Source: Candidatus Altimarinota bacterium (GTDB taxonomy: Bacteria; Patescibacteriota; Gracilibacteria; BD1-5; UBA2023). From it: a DNA stretch of 64,000 bases. A program made the position numbers and the translations under genes. The notes below the pieces were generated by a model. That model was not told the DNA's origin, did not search any database, and worked only from the letters and a program-made list of their open reading frames with translations. The stretch spans positions 84,833 to 148,832 of the forward strand of contig JAQUEK010000005.1 of assembly GCA_028685185.1 (NCBI GenBank), written 5' to 3'. Position 1 is the stretch's first letter; each line of letters starts with the position of its first letter. Positions 45,658-56,858 of this stretch are shown one piece after another.

Positions 45658-46980
45658 ATGATAGATAAAACAATTAAATTTTATGATTTAGTCTGAACTA
45701 ATCCTGCTTTATCAGAGATAAGCTGAGAAGAATTGAAAATTTGAGAACTATTAAATATATCTAATCCTGACTGAGCTGATTTCATTTCTTGATTTAAATG
45801 ATTGAAGAATATCTGAGAGTTGAACTCCCAGACATGAAAACAATTATTGGACGTTTTATTTAATTGAATCTGAGTTTCGGCTGATGTTAATGCTGTAAAA
45901 AAAATATGAGCGTTGTCGGTTTCTGTAAGAAAACTTATAAAAGATAGTAATTCAAAGGTACTTGAAGTACTGGACTCACCTGAATTCCTGATCCCATATA
46001 TCTATCTTTTAGTTTGATTTAATTTTGAAGTCTCTGAATATCATTGAAAAGATTCAATCAATTCACATTATGCACTTGCTGCTACTTTATTGAAATTATT
46101 AGATGAAGATGAAATAAGATTTAGCTGATTTTTATGTGCACACAGAGAATCTAATGATATCAAAATGCATTCTTTGTCTGAAAATGTAAACATGAAACAT
46201 TTCACAAGAGCAACAAATATATTGAAATGAGTTGCCGAGAATTTATGAAAGGAATATAGCATAAATTTTTCTCATACATTGTGAGATGAAAATTGAATAA
46301 ATGCGACTTTTCCTTCCCTTTTTCTTAATTATTTCAATAATTGAGAATTGTATTTGATGAGTGAACAACTGGAAAGACATTATAATGAACTGAAAAAAAA
46401 GGAAGATAGTCATATAAAAATAAGTTCAGTTAGCGATCATTATAGCGAGGTGAGTAGACAATTAGTATGAAAATTCTGAAGTAATTGGGGAAATATCGAT
46501 TTGAATGAATTAAATAATAATGCTGATGATTGATGTAAAATTTCAGAGATCGCATATTATATGACTGCAAAAGATTTAGAAAGGTTTGAATGTTTCCATA
46601 ACTGAGCAGGTATTCAAGACAAGGAAAAAGTTCAGAGATTGATCGCGTTAAATATTGAAAATGCAAAAGAACATTGAAAAGAAGAAGTTGTTTGAAAAGC
46701 AATCGAAATGTTTTTCAATAGATTAACATTAGCCTGAAAGGCTTTGTATGAGACAATGTTTTATAATGTATGGTGAAAAAATGTTAAAGACAGTAATTGA
46801 ATAGGGGTATGATTTGATAGAGATCACGATATTTTCCAAACAGCATCATTTACATCATGATATACTGACAGTGTAAATAGCTGACAATTAGTTCCATTAA
46901 TGTATTCAAAACATACATGAAAAAAATCATGAGATAGCTTAGGTGAAATATCATTTAGACAATTTTGGCATCATGATTAA
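45658..46980 (+). CDS. Hypothetical protein in the folE cluster
   Basis: 440 residues, 11 bp after folE, overlapping the next gene by 8 bp. I do not recognise a family. No signal peptide or membrane helix. Notable stretches: ISNPDGADFISGFKGLKNIG near 35, LCAHRESNDIKMHSLSENV near 158, and GIGVGFDRDHDIFQTASFTS near 393. It is mostly UGA for Gly, so resident in this genome for long. Its place between folE and an SDR suggests a role in pterin handling, which is inference. Confidence 0.55.
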
Positions 46981-47770
46981 TAAAGATTATTTACTGTCAG
47001 AATTAAAAGAATCCTATTTCAATTGAGCTTTCATTGATATAACGAAAAAGTTTGATATTTATTTATATGCACATAAAGATAGAGTTGGTTTTAATGTTAT
47101 AAAAGAAAATGATAATAGAATCTATGTTATCTATAAATATTGAAATATAAATGAATCTGCAATAAAAGATATTTCCAGATTATTTTCATTGAAATTCTGA
47201 TTATTGGAAATAAAGATAATAAAGATATATAAGGATTACATTTTTATTCAGTCTGATAAACGGCTAGAAATTTGAGATTTTCTTTTGTTTGAACCAAATT
47301 ATTTCATAAAGGACGATATGATTTTCTGACCATATCTTGATAATCTAATATGAAATATCGTCATAAGGAAAATCTTATTGAATAACAGGAATATATGAGT
47401 TCAACAAAGCATCGATGAGGAAGACAAATTATTGTATTCTATATTTCCTAAATCTAAAATAAGCTTTGTCCTTGATGTTTTATGGCAGGATTATTTGGAT
47501 GAAAAAATTAATCTGGATAAAATCTATAATGTGATATGAACAAAATATAAGAAATTAGATTCTTTGGTTATGGAAAATGTAAAAAACGTACAACTTAAAC
47601 TACCTTTTAAGCTGGAGCCTGATTTTATTGAAAATTGAGAAGTGATATATCTTTTATGCCCAATCATCTGAGGACATTTACCTGTTTCATCCGTAAAAAT
47701 CGATACATTGTTTAGTTATATCGAAATAGTTGGCTTATTGATTAATAATAAATTATGAAAAAAATCCTAA
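46973..47770 (+). CDS. Hypothetical protein, weakly M42-peptidase-like
   Basis: 265 residues, overlapping both neighbours (8 bp and 16 bp). The centre, LEIGDFLLFEPNYF and GPYLDNLIGNIVI near 95-125, resembles the M42 aminopeptidase stretch where a bridging Asp lies in LDN/DR. Other M42 ligands (first HxD and the Glu-Glu pair) are not evident, so catalysis is doubtful. Part of the folE cluster. Confidence 0.4.
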
Positions 47771-48417
47771 TTGTCTGAATAAATTCAAAGATATGAAAAT
47801 TATTTTGTAATGAGTATTGCGATGTTTTCAATATTTATTGAACATTTTCCAGTAAAACTGAAAGTTGCTCAGATAAAAGATTTCATCTTGATTTAAGTAA
47901 CTTATCAAGTGTAGATGATTTTATAGAGAAGACCTGAGATATACAGTTTGATTGAGTCATTTATTTATCTTCCTTGTATCAAATTGATGATATAGATAAC
48001 ATTGGTGATATGGTAAAGCAAATCAATGTCAATGCATTGAATATTTATTATCTTGTAAATAAGCTAAATTTAAAACATAATTCAAAGAACATCTTCTTTA
48101 CAGATTGATGAACTAAAGTCCCGAAAAAATGATATTTCAGTTATACTTTATCCAAGGATATTTTGAAATCTTTAGTTGCATCTATGGCTATTAAAGATAA
48201 AGATCGTATCTTTGTTTGATTTGATCTTTGACCTATTATTACAGACAAGATATGAGAAGAGAATAAAAATTTTCATAATAAATCATTATTAAGAGTAGAT
48301 TCTCCTTCTAAATGACTTACATCTTTTATGAAATTCATAATTGATGAAGAAAATTTTTATTCGACCTGATCTATTTTTGATTTTACCTGAGGTACTTATT
48401 TATTTAGAAATAATTAA
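47755..48417 (+). CDS. Short-chain dehydrogenase/reductase (pteridine reductase-like)
   Basis: 220 residues. N-terminal KKILIVGINSKIGKLFCNEY is the nucleotide loop (GxxxGxG modified to GINSKIG). LSNLSSVDDFI and YLSSLYQIDDIDN give the Asp and NAG-like regions. IFFTDGGTKVPKKGYFSYTLSKDILKSL carries the catalytic Ser/Thr, Tyr and Lys (Y-x-x-S-K, Y154/K158 approx.). With folE upstream, a FolM/PTR1-like reductase making tetrahydro-pterin is likely by context. Confidence 0.75.
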
Positions 48418-48704
48418 TGATTGATTTAATAAAAGAAGAATATTTAAAATATCTTGTAAATGAAATGGATTATCAAAAAATAGTCTGAAATATTGATTTT
48501 TGATGATTTCATTTAATTAAAAATCAATATTCTTATAAAACATGAATTGGTGAATTTGATTTAAATAATAAAGAGATTAAACTTAGTCCAGAGATTTTTT
48601 ATAAAAAGTTCACAAATTGAGAGTTCTTTGATGTAAAATATTCTGATAATATTTTTACTGCATACTCCATTAAAGATTACTTAATTTTATTAAATACTAA
48701 ATAA
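48417..48704 (+). CDS. Small hypothetical protein ending the folE cluster
   Basis: 95 residues, start overlapping the SDR stop by one base (TAATG), so translationally coupled. It is rich in Tyr, Lys and Asp with no recognisable motif. Converges on and overlaps the GNAT gene on the other strand by 8 bp. Confidence 0.5.
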
Positions 48705-49128
48705 CTTTACTTTTATCAAGCCACATGTAAGTTCAAGATTCATTTGAGTTCTCAAATCAATATTTTGAATAAAAATTAACCAACCATGGTCTTTTTGGAT
48801 CTGCAACTAAAATTACATTTTTTATTCATTTATCAAGAACAGTTTTTAAAGTTAATTTAATTAATTCTGATCATATTCAGATATTTCTATATTTCTCTAA
48901 AACCAATAGATTAATAAGTGTGGCATAGAAATAGTCATCAGTTATTATCTGATTGGATCATACAATTTTATCATTTAAAATAGCAATAATGATGTAATTA
49001 GAGTTCTTTAATGATTTTTTGATTTCTTCTAGTCTTTTTCATTCTCTGTCTATAAGTTCTAAAAGTCATTTTTCATATTTTTTCAGCTCTTTTGATGTTA
49101 TGACTTTATAAGTAATTTTATCTTTCAT
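48697..49128 (-). CDS. GNAT-family acetyltransferase
   Basis: 143 residues. YIIIAILNDKIVGSNQIITD near 42 (beta2-3), LLVLEKYRNIGIGSELIKLT near 72-91 with the acetyl-CoA loop RNIGIG, then VILVADPKRPWLVNFYSKYG near 102-121, all classic GNAT elements. Substrate unknown. On the minus strand its start lies 20 bp from one copy of the 39-bp repeat. Confidence 0.83.
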
Positions 49129-49148
49129 ATAGTAAGAATTATTAATAG

Positions 49149-49187
49149 TGTCAAGGTCTAATTTTTTAACTCACCCAACTCTCTACT
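49149..49187. repeat. 39-bp direct repeat, left copy
   Basis: Identical over 39 bases to 63875-63913, beginning tgtcaaggtctaat and ending aactctctact. On the minus strand it ends with TTGACA, a -35-like box reading toward the GNAT gene. Flanks differ completely from the right copy. The pair bounds 14.7 kb of accessory genes. Confidence 0.85.
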
Positions 49188-49209
49188 TTTTTTGCTTTCT
49201 ATTTTTCAA

Positions 49210-49431
49210 TTATATTATTTCTAATATATTACAAAAAGATCGGGACCTTCATAGATTATTTTCGATTCATAAAAAATCAAAAACATTTATCACTAATTTT
49301 ATTCAATCTTTTTCTTGGTTATTTATTCAAAAGATTATTTTTTCTATTATATCTAATCAATCTTTTCATCAACTATCATGTTCATTTCATTTGTGTAAAG
49401 TTGGCATTTGAGGTGGATTTGAATATACCAT
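49210..49431 (-). pseudogene. C-terminal remnant of a class I methyltransferase
   Basis: 74 codons from an internal ATG; the frame is open for 14 more codons upstream. YSNPPQMPTLHKGNEH carries the NPPx catalytic motif of small-molecule/RNA/protein-Gln methyltransferases, followed by SGGKDGLDIIEKII as in HemK/PrmC/TrmN6-type enzymes. The SAM-binding N-terminal half is missing and the frame runs into the end of the kinase-like gene upstream. Probably a truncated gene left by rearrangement near the 39-bp repeat. Confidence 0.5.
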
Positions 49432-49457
49432 ATCAATTTTTAAGTTTTCTGGATATA

Positions 49458-50108
49458 CTAAAGAAAGTATTTATCCAAATTTACACATATTTCTAAAAAA
49501 GCATCATTTATATTATTAAAAGCTATATTACATATTTTTAATGAATTTGCATCAGAAATAATAATATTATGAATATTTGTATAATCTTTTTCCTTATGAG
49601 TATAAGATATATCATCTATGTTCAAATTGTCAGTATGTTCAATATATGATTCTTTTCAGGTTTTTTTATCAATAATTCTGGTTATTGGTGTTGTTATTTT
49701 TTTCAGAGACACCTTTTCTTTCCATGGAATTTTATTGTTTAAACACAAGCATTTGGCTCAATTTTTAATTGCAAATTCCAAAAAATCTTTTGAAAAATGA
49801 ATTCATTCTATAATTACCTTTTCTTTTCTATCAGCATAAAATTTTAAAATATTAAAAAGTAAATCAGAAATTTCCTCTCTTTGTTTATTAAAAATATTTA
49901 CATCTAGTTTTGATGTTGAACATAAAATTGCTTCAGTTGGGTTATTGATTCTTAAAAAATTTCTGAAACAATCAGTTGATAATACGGTTGAAAATGTATA
50001 TCTTTCTGCAGTCTTTATAGAGAGTATACTTTTACCCTGAAAAGCTCATCATAATATAAAAATGAACGAAGAATAATCACAAATAGAATTAAATTTAGAA
50101 TTTATCAT
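49458..50108 (-). CDS. P-loop kinase, 2-phosphoglycerate kinase-like
   Basis: 216 residues. P-loop ILGGAFQGKSIL near 18-29 (GxxxxGKS, two Gly as UGA), then TVLSTDCFRNFLR near 41-53 like the STDxIRExxR motif of 2-phosphoglycerate kinases and polynucleotide kinases, and VIIEGIHFSKDF near 99 (Walker B-like EG). Substrate unknown. The start overlaps neuA by 7 bp, so it is coupled to CMP-nonulosonate synthesis. Confidence 0.65.
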
Positions 50109-50806
50109 ATATTATGATTGTTAATTATACAAAATTCAGCAAATCTTAAATTTATCTCAGAATCGATATCAATAGAAGAAATATTACTCATAATAAATGG
50201 GTATATATGTCATGAAAAGAAACTTTTATTTTTTAATAAATCATCAATTTTATTTATATAAATTGCACCGTTTTGTTTTAAGGTCTTTGGTAATAATTGT
50301 CTTGGTGTTGATAAATTTTCTTCTCAAAAAATAGGCTTTACATCATAATTTTCTCATAAAAAGAAACATTTAAAAGGATGGGTTTCTGTTTCTCAAAAGC
50401 TAACCAAAGTATCATATATTTTTTCATCATTGTAGATATTTACAGCCCTTTTAATATCTAAACTATTTCTTAATGGTGATGTTGGCTGTAAAAGAACCGT
50501 TGTATCAAAATTTTCCTTATTTTTACTATAATATTCGATTACAAACAAAACAGCATCTATCATTTTTGAATCATCTTTAGTTAAATTACCAGGAAGTTTG
50601 ACTATATCTATATCATATTCGGATGCAATATTTATGATTTCTAAAGAATCAGTTGCTACACAAATTTTATCAAAACATCTAGATTCTATAGCTGCTTCAA
50701 TGGTGTATACTATTAATGGCTTTCAGTTTAAATTTACAATATTTTTTTGAGGAATTCACTTTGATCCACCTCTGGCAGGAATTATTGCTATTTTTCTTTT
50801 ATCCAT
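50102..50806 (-). CDS. neuA: CMP-N-acetylneuraminate (nonulosonate) cytidylyltransferase
   Basis: 234 residues. IIPARGGSKGIPQKNIVNLN at 8-27 is the CTP-binding signature of CMP-sialic/CMP-KDO synthetases, KPLIVYTIEAA and ICVATDS follow, LLQPTSPLRN near 103 is the hallmark of NeuA-type enzymes, and RQLLPKTLKQNGAIYI near 168 fits the substrate loop. It activates the sugar acid made by NeuB. It is separated from neuB/neuC by a converging gene but probably serves the same pathway. Confidence 0.9.
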
Positions 50807-51008
50807 TTTTAGTAAGTGTTTAAAATAAGTTTAAATTGATTTTATAAAAATAAATGTATAATTCAATTGTTTTTAATAGTAATTATTATTAGATTATGTC
50901 AATATCAGTTTATCCAGAAATATGGATGGTTCTAATATTAAAAAACGAAAGAAAGGATAAGGAAATTATATAGAAAATGTATTATTTAGAAATATTTAAT
51001 TTATAATT

Positions 51009-51701
51009 ATGGATACTCTATCAGATATTTGTAGAACCACTCTAGAAAATGAATTTTTATCAGGAGAATTTATATATTGTAATTTTTATCGACAAATAAC
51101 TATACCAGAAAGAATAAAAGAACGTTTTGGAAATTGTATAAAACTTTGCGAAAGAGTGGGAGAAAAAATTCAACAATCATGATTTTCATTTAGTTTTTTA
51201 ACATCTGAAAATTCTCATGTTGTTTTAAAGATTCTTGATAAAAATGGGGAAACATATCTTTTTGATCCAACAATGGGTCAACTTTCACTTATTCCATTGT
51301 TAACTTGATGAAAATCACTAAGCGCTGAAGCTAATACAATGATTATTTTATCTACTCAACAATCGGTTGGACATATTTTATGTAAACAAGCTGCTGAGAC
51401 GGTCAGATATTATACTTTTAGAAAAGAATGAGTAGAAAATTTTCCTGTTAACTGAAAATATATACCTCCTCAAGGTTTTGTTTGAAAAAAAACATCAGCA
51501 CTTCAATTAAAAATTGTGTTTCATATAAGTCAAAAAAAAGTAAGCCTTATTGTAGATGGGAAAGGTAAATATATAAAAGAATTAGATAAAGACTGAATGT
51601 ATAAAATAAATGAATTCACTGAAAAATGTATTTCCTATGAACAAAAATTAAAATTACCTAGAAATACATTTTCTGAATTATTTGGACTTGCATCTTCGTA
51701 A
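51009..51701 (+). CDS. Transglutaminase/cysteine-protease-fold protein
   Basis: 230 residues. A Cys-His-Asp order typical of the papain/transglutaminase fold is seen: FGNCIKLCERVGEKI near 43-57, ENSHVVLKIL near 72, and YLFDPTMGQ near 90. The rest has a basic middle and no membrane segments. Glycine is often GGN here (about 10 GGN against 8 UGA by hand), unlike the core genes. Substrate unknown. The 3' end overlaps the convergent nucleotidyltransferase by 67 bp, which is large. Confidence 0.55.
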
Positions 51702-52492
51702 GATAAATCAATTTTTTCAGCCTCCATAACGAAATTTAGTAAATCATTATCTTTCAATGGATATGCTTTTAGTATTGTGCGGATATATTTTTCTCGCCAA
51801 GCTCTTCTATCTTGTATTTCATTAAAGATAGGTGTTTTGATTTCCTCTAATTTAATATCTGGGAATATTGAATTAATTCAGTCAATGAAAATGAGCCAAC
51901 TAGTCAAAAAATCCTTTTTATTCTGTGTGTTATTATTAGCAACATATAAACCATTAGAATAAATAAATTGAGAGGTTGTTCTATCAAGACATTGCTCCGA
52001 ATTCTCATTATTTTTAATATTTTCGCGGAAAGAGGTTGAAGAAAATTCTGTTCATGGAATTTCAACGATATTTATCTGTTTTCGTTCAGCAGTAGAATGT
52101 ACTTCATTAGTAACTGGAAATTGAGGTCGGGTAATCATTCAGAATGTATCATTAGCTCTTCAATACACATCCATTTCTCGGATAATTTTTTCTGAGCCAC
52201 AAATGTTGGTTATAGAATCTCCATGAATCTTTCTAAGCTCAAGAAGTTCTGCGACATGACCTTTTACATTTTGTCTTATAATATCAATTGGTAAATCACA
52301 ATTTTTTAAAAGTAATTTAATGAGTTCTATACGTTGTTCTACTGAAATTATAGGATCTTTCATTCCTATAAATTTCACAATTACATATAACTTTGAGATA
52401 TCAAGATATTTAAAAGAATTTGTCATTGTATGTAAATGTCCCTTATGAACAGGATCAAATACACCTCTTATTACTCAAATATTATTACTCAT
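51635..52492 (-). CDS. NadD-like nucleotidyltransferase
   Basis: 285 residues. GVFDPVHKGHLHTM near 10-23 is the (T/G)xFDPxHxGH signature of the nucleotidylyltransferase superfamily; the ISSTSxR-like motif is TEFSSTSFREN near 155. CGSEKIIREMDVYGR near 103 fits the third conserved part. C-terminal 90 residues are extra compared with NadD (about 200) and could be a second domain. Adenylyl or cytidylyl transfer is likely; acceptor unknown. Last gene of the neuB-neuC run. Confidence 0.72.
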
Positions 52493-52504
52493 TGATGAAT
52501 AGAA

Positions 52505-53056
52505 TTATTTTAAAATCATATTTTTTATTGATTCTTCTTGTCAAAGAAAAATCTGAGTAAATACTTCAAGTGCAAAATTTTTTACTCGAAATTTTGGATC
52601 AGCGAGAATTTTTAGTAGCTCATTCCAATCCACGATTCTTATTTTAATCTTTTCTCATGAATCCAAATTCTGCTCTTTTACTTTTTTACAATTTCTTGCG
52701 ATAAACAAATGATCATAGTGCTCAATCCTAGATGATTTCTGAGATGATCTAAATAACTCCCAGTCATCGCTAATAAGACCTGTTTCTTCAAGTAATTCTC
52801 TTTTTGCTGTTTCAAGTGGTTCTTCTCAGTCTTCACATGTTCATCATACAAGTCCGTAAAAAGGATCTCTTCCTGGTTGTTCTTCTTCCAAAATTAATAT
52901 CTTTTTATCCTCAGAAATTGCAATAATATCTATTGCGTCATTTCTCTTCAATTTTTCAAATATCTTTTTACTTCAGTCAAACATTTCTTGTTCCCATTGG
53001 TAGACATCAAAATTTTTTCATTTAAAAACCATTTTTGCATGTTCAGGAATTGCCAT
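52505..53056 (-). CDS. Nudix hydrolase, ADP-ribose pyrophosphatase-like
   Basis: 183 residues. The Nudix box GGTCEDGEEPLETAKRELLE plus ETGL near 83-106 is complete; ILEEEQPGRDPFYGLVGG upstream is like the ADP-ribose pyrophosphatase subgroup. It cleaves nucleotide-sugar or ADP-ribose type substrates. It starts 90 bp after the deacetylase gene and precedes the NadD-like gene by 12 bp, in the same direction. Confidence 0.85.
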
Positions 53057-53146
53057 ATAATTTAATATTATTAATAAACATTGGTATTATAAAAAAAAGA
53101 AAAGAAAAGACAAAATTAAATTTTAAATCAAGAAAACTGATTTAAA

Positions 53147-54088
53147 TTACTTTATACCTCAATATTCAAACTCAATACAATCATATCTAGGTATTTCATA
53201 AAAATTTATTTCTCCATTAATTATATCACTTGAATCTACACAAAATGTATATTTTATATCTGATTCTTTAAGTATATTTATAGTTTTATTATTATATGAC
53301 TCATTCCCTCAAAAAGGATAAGAAAAGCAATCAATTTCTGATTGTAATATTTTGCTTAAATATTTATTAGATTCTAATATTTCTTCTTTTTGTTTTTCAT
53401 TATCAAGTTTTGAAAGTAAGGAATGGGAATCTGAATGACCTCATATTATATTTCAAGCATTTTTAATTTCCATAATTTGTTTTTCATTCATATATAAATT
53501 ATTCCAAATTGTATCATTTGGTAGGTAAAATATCCTTAATAATCTATCTAATATTATTGTCTGAGTATTTTGATCAAAATGATAATTAATTTTTTTTATT
53601 ATTAATGAATAGTTATCTAAATTTCTATTTTTATACGCAATAGTATCATTTATTTTATCTAATTCTGAAATAAGATTGAGATCAGTTAATATTTTTTTAA
53701 ATTCATTATATATATCCACAGAATTATATCTTCATAACAAGTAATGTATTTTATGTACATTCAAGATAGTTCTATTTTTTATAGGCTGAGTGCATATAAA
53801 AAATATTCCCCAAATATTTCTTTCTTTTAATATAGGTAATACAAAATTATAATGATCTATCAAGCCATCATCAAAAGTTAAAACTACACCTTTTGGTGGA
53901 TTTTCTTTAGAATTAATAAATTTTTCCCAATCTTTTTTTCTTACAAATCAATATTCCTTTTCAAAAAAATCAAGTTGTTTTTTAAAATTTTCAACGTGAA
54001 AAAACTTAAGATTCGGCATAAATTCTTGATTGTCTCTTATATAATGATACATTATAATCTTGCATCAATTTTTATTATTCATAAACAT
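53147..54088 (-). CDS. Polysaccharide deacetylase (carbohydrate esterase 4)
   Basis: 313 residues. GVVLTFDDGLIDHYNFVLPI near 69-88 holds the catalytic/metal Asp pair (TFDDG), GHSDSHSLLSKL near 226 the metal His pair in H-S/T-x-S/H form, and DCFSYPFGGNESYNNK near 255 the late motif. NodB homologs remove acetyl groups from GlcNAc polymers. No signal peptide, so an intracellular or unconventional location is possible. It begins 4 bp after the HIT-like gene. Confidence 0.85.
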
Positions 54089-54092
54089 GATT

Positions 54093-54647
54093 TTAAATAG
54101 AAAAGTATTTTTTTAATAATATAACATTATTTGAAACCCTTTTTTTTGTAGCAATTTCGATGGATGTTAATATATCTGAGGACAATTCTCAACAAGTTTG
54201 GTTGATAAACTCATCTAAAGTGTCTTGAACAATTTCTTTTCTGGATAAAAATGATAAACCTCATCAATCTGTATTTATATCGTTTATTTTTTTCACATCC
54301 TCCCCCTCAAAAATAGGAATAAGATGAAAATGTAAATGTTTAGATTTAGATCAAGAATTTAAAGAGACAATATTAACTCTTTTTATTTTTTCAGAAGATT
54401 TTTTGATAGCAATAACTGATTTATTTAAAACTATTCCTAATTCAGATAAAACATCATCTGGTATTTTTTCATCTCATAAATCGCAAATATGTTCTTTTCA
54501 AGATACTTCTTTTTTAAGTATTACATTACAATGAAAATCACAAATAGGCTTTATATCATGAACAAAAGTCCAATATTTAGGTTCATCAGATATATTTTGG
54601 TAATCCAAAGGGAATATGTCTTTACAAAAAATACATTTATTATCCAT
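54093..54647 (-). CDS. HIT-superfamily nucleotide hydrolase/transferase
   Basis: 184 residues. HLHFHLIPIFEGE near 114 is the HxHxHxxP variant of the histidine triad, and CIFCKDI at 4-10 plus ICDLGDEK near 58 add possible zinc Cys/His residues seen in several HIT proteins. It acts on nucleotide phosphate bonds. It lies between neuC (23 bp) and the deacetylase (4 bp), so belongs to the same operon. Confidence 0.75.
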
Positions 54648-54670
54648 AATTTTTCTTAGTTAATTATAAT

Positions 54671-55792
54671 TTATTTTTGAATAGAAGTTTCCCAAAATCT
54701 TTCCTGTTCAATTGCCTGAATAAATCTTTCAGAGGCTTTACCATCACCAAAAGTCAAACATATTGGATATAATGAAGTTCTTTGCCACATTTCATCAATC
54801 TTATTTTTTATTTCTTCTGAATCATAACCTACATTATGAATACTTTCCCATGAATTTCTATTATTTTGTCTTGTACCTATATTTACTGTTGGGATACCAA
54901 AAACAGGTGCTTGTCTAACTCAAGCACTTGAATTTCAAACAATACATTTTGAATTTTTAAGCATTACCAAAAAATCAATAAATGTTACAGATCCAAAGAT
55001 CCTATAGGAGTCATTAATTTTTGTTTTATCCATAAGATTATTTAAATTTCTTATAATAATTTCGCTACCAGGGTCATTATTAGGATAAATCAAGATAAAT
55101 TTCTTATTGGATTTAACCAATCATGATACTACTTCAAAACAATATTTCTCAAACTTTGAGAGTTCAGTTGTAACTGAATGAAATATAAATATTCAATATT
55201 CATCAAAAGGTATATCATACTTCTTCTTTACTTCTTTTATTTCAGGTAAGTTTTTTGAAAATATTGCGTCAAAATCAGGAGAACCAGTTACATATATATT
55301 TTCAATTTTTTCTCACATTTGTTCAAGCTTTTTTGCAGATTTTTCATTAGAAACAAGGTGTATGTGGGAAAGTTTTGAAATTGAATATCTTATTGATTCA
55401 TCAACACTTCAAGATGATTCACCTCATTCGATATGTGCCACTAATACATTTGATAATATTCAAGTAATTGCCCCAGCTAGTGCTTCAACTCTATCACCAT
55501 GAATAATTACTAAATCAGGTAAGATTTCATGAATATATTGCGATAAATTCCTTATTGTATTGGATAAAATCATTTCCTGTCTCTCTCAAATATATTGATT
55601 TATATTCAAATAAATGTTCTGATGTTTTTCTTCTATAATCTCATCTGCTGTAAAACCATATTTTTTTAACATATGCATACCTGTAATATAAACATAAGAT
55701 TCAAATTCAATATGTTTATCAACTGATTTTATTAAAGATACCATCTTTCAATAATCAGCTCTAGTTCAAGTAATAAAAAGTATTTTTTTCAT
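54671..55792 (-). CDS. neuC: UDP-N-acetylglucosamine 2-epimerase (hydrolysing)
   Basis: 373 residues. ILFITGTRADYGKMVSLI at 4-21 is the NeuC-type start (TRADYG), VIIHGDRVEALAGA near 103 and AHIEGGESSGSVDESIRYSI near 125-144 follow. YVTGSPDFDAIF and FHSVTTE are the later active-site loops, and GNSSAGVRQAPVFGIPTVNI near 290 the UDP-binding end. It yields ManNAc and UDP, the first step toward sialic acid; legionaminate pathway variants (GDP) cannot be excluded. Starts 10 bp after neuB. Confidence 0.9.
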
Positions 55793-55802
55793 TGTTGTTA
55801 TT

Positions 55803-56858
55803 TTAAATAATTATATCGGAATAGGAAATATGCTCACCAGACAATAATTTTTTGTTGGCTTTTTTCTCAAGAATATCTTCATAATATTCAGCTTTTATTT
55901 CTCATATTCCCGGACGTTTTACCCAAATATTATCTTTGGTAAATTTTTCTCACTCATTTACGTCTTTTATTGCTACAACTGTAGAAAATGCAAATTTAAT
56001 ACAAGACTCTTCCTCTTTAACGGGTCATTTTTTTCAGCCCCTACATTTTGAAATGACTAAACTTCATTCAATTAGATCTTTTAATGCTTTTGGATCCATA
56101 GAACAAATAATATCAGGTCATTCTCTATCCATACTATCTGTAAAATGTCTTTCTAAAATACATGCTCATAACGCTACCGCTCATAAACAAGCATAATTTG
56201 TTATTGTATGATCTGATAAACCAATTACAGCATCTGGAAATTTTTTCTTTAATTCAGTTAATGCTCATAGTCTGACTAATTCAGGATTAGTGGGATAAAC
56301 ATTTGTGCAGTGTAATATAGCAAATGGAATTCATTCCTTTCTAATTATATTTACAGCTTTCTCAATACTTTCTAAATCATTCATTCATGTTGATAATATT
56401 ATCGGTTTTTTGAATGATGCTATATGTTTTATTAATGGGTAGTTATTACATTCTCAGCTACCTATTTTATAGGCTGGTACATTGAATTTTTCAAGCCTAT
56501 TGGCAGCTGCTCTAGAGAAAGGTGTACTAATAAATATCATTCATTTGGAATTTACATAATCTTTTAGTTCCAACTCTTCATCCTCATTTAACATGCAGGA
56601 CTTCATTATTTCATAAATAGATATATCAGCATTTCATGGAATAATTTTTTTTGCACTTGGACTCATTTCATCTTCTAGAATATGTGTTTGGTGTTTAATT
56701 ATTTCTGCACCAGATTCAAAAGCCAAATCTACCATTTTTTTTGCAACTTCCAAAGATCATCCATGATTAATTCCAATTTCTACTATTACCAACGGATCTG
56801 TATTTTCTGAAACCAATCTGTTTCAAATATAAAATTCGTTTGTTTTTCTTAAACTCAT
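55803..56858 (-). CDS. neuB: N-acetylneuraminate (nonulosonate) synthase
   Basis: 351 residues. [20 protein letters not shown] near 23-42 is the NeuB TIM-barrel start; [18 protein letters not shown] near 128 and KPIILSTGMNDLE near 151 are conserved; GLSDHTI and [15 protein letters not shown] follow. A C-terminal SAF/antifreeze-like domain is present ([20 protein letters not shown]). It condenses ManNAc or a related sugar with phosphoenolpyruvate. It heads the neuB-neuC-HIT-deacetylase-Nudix-NadD-like operon. Confidence 0.9.
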
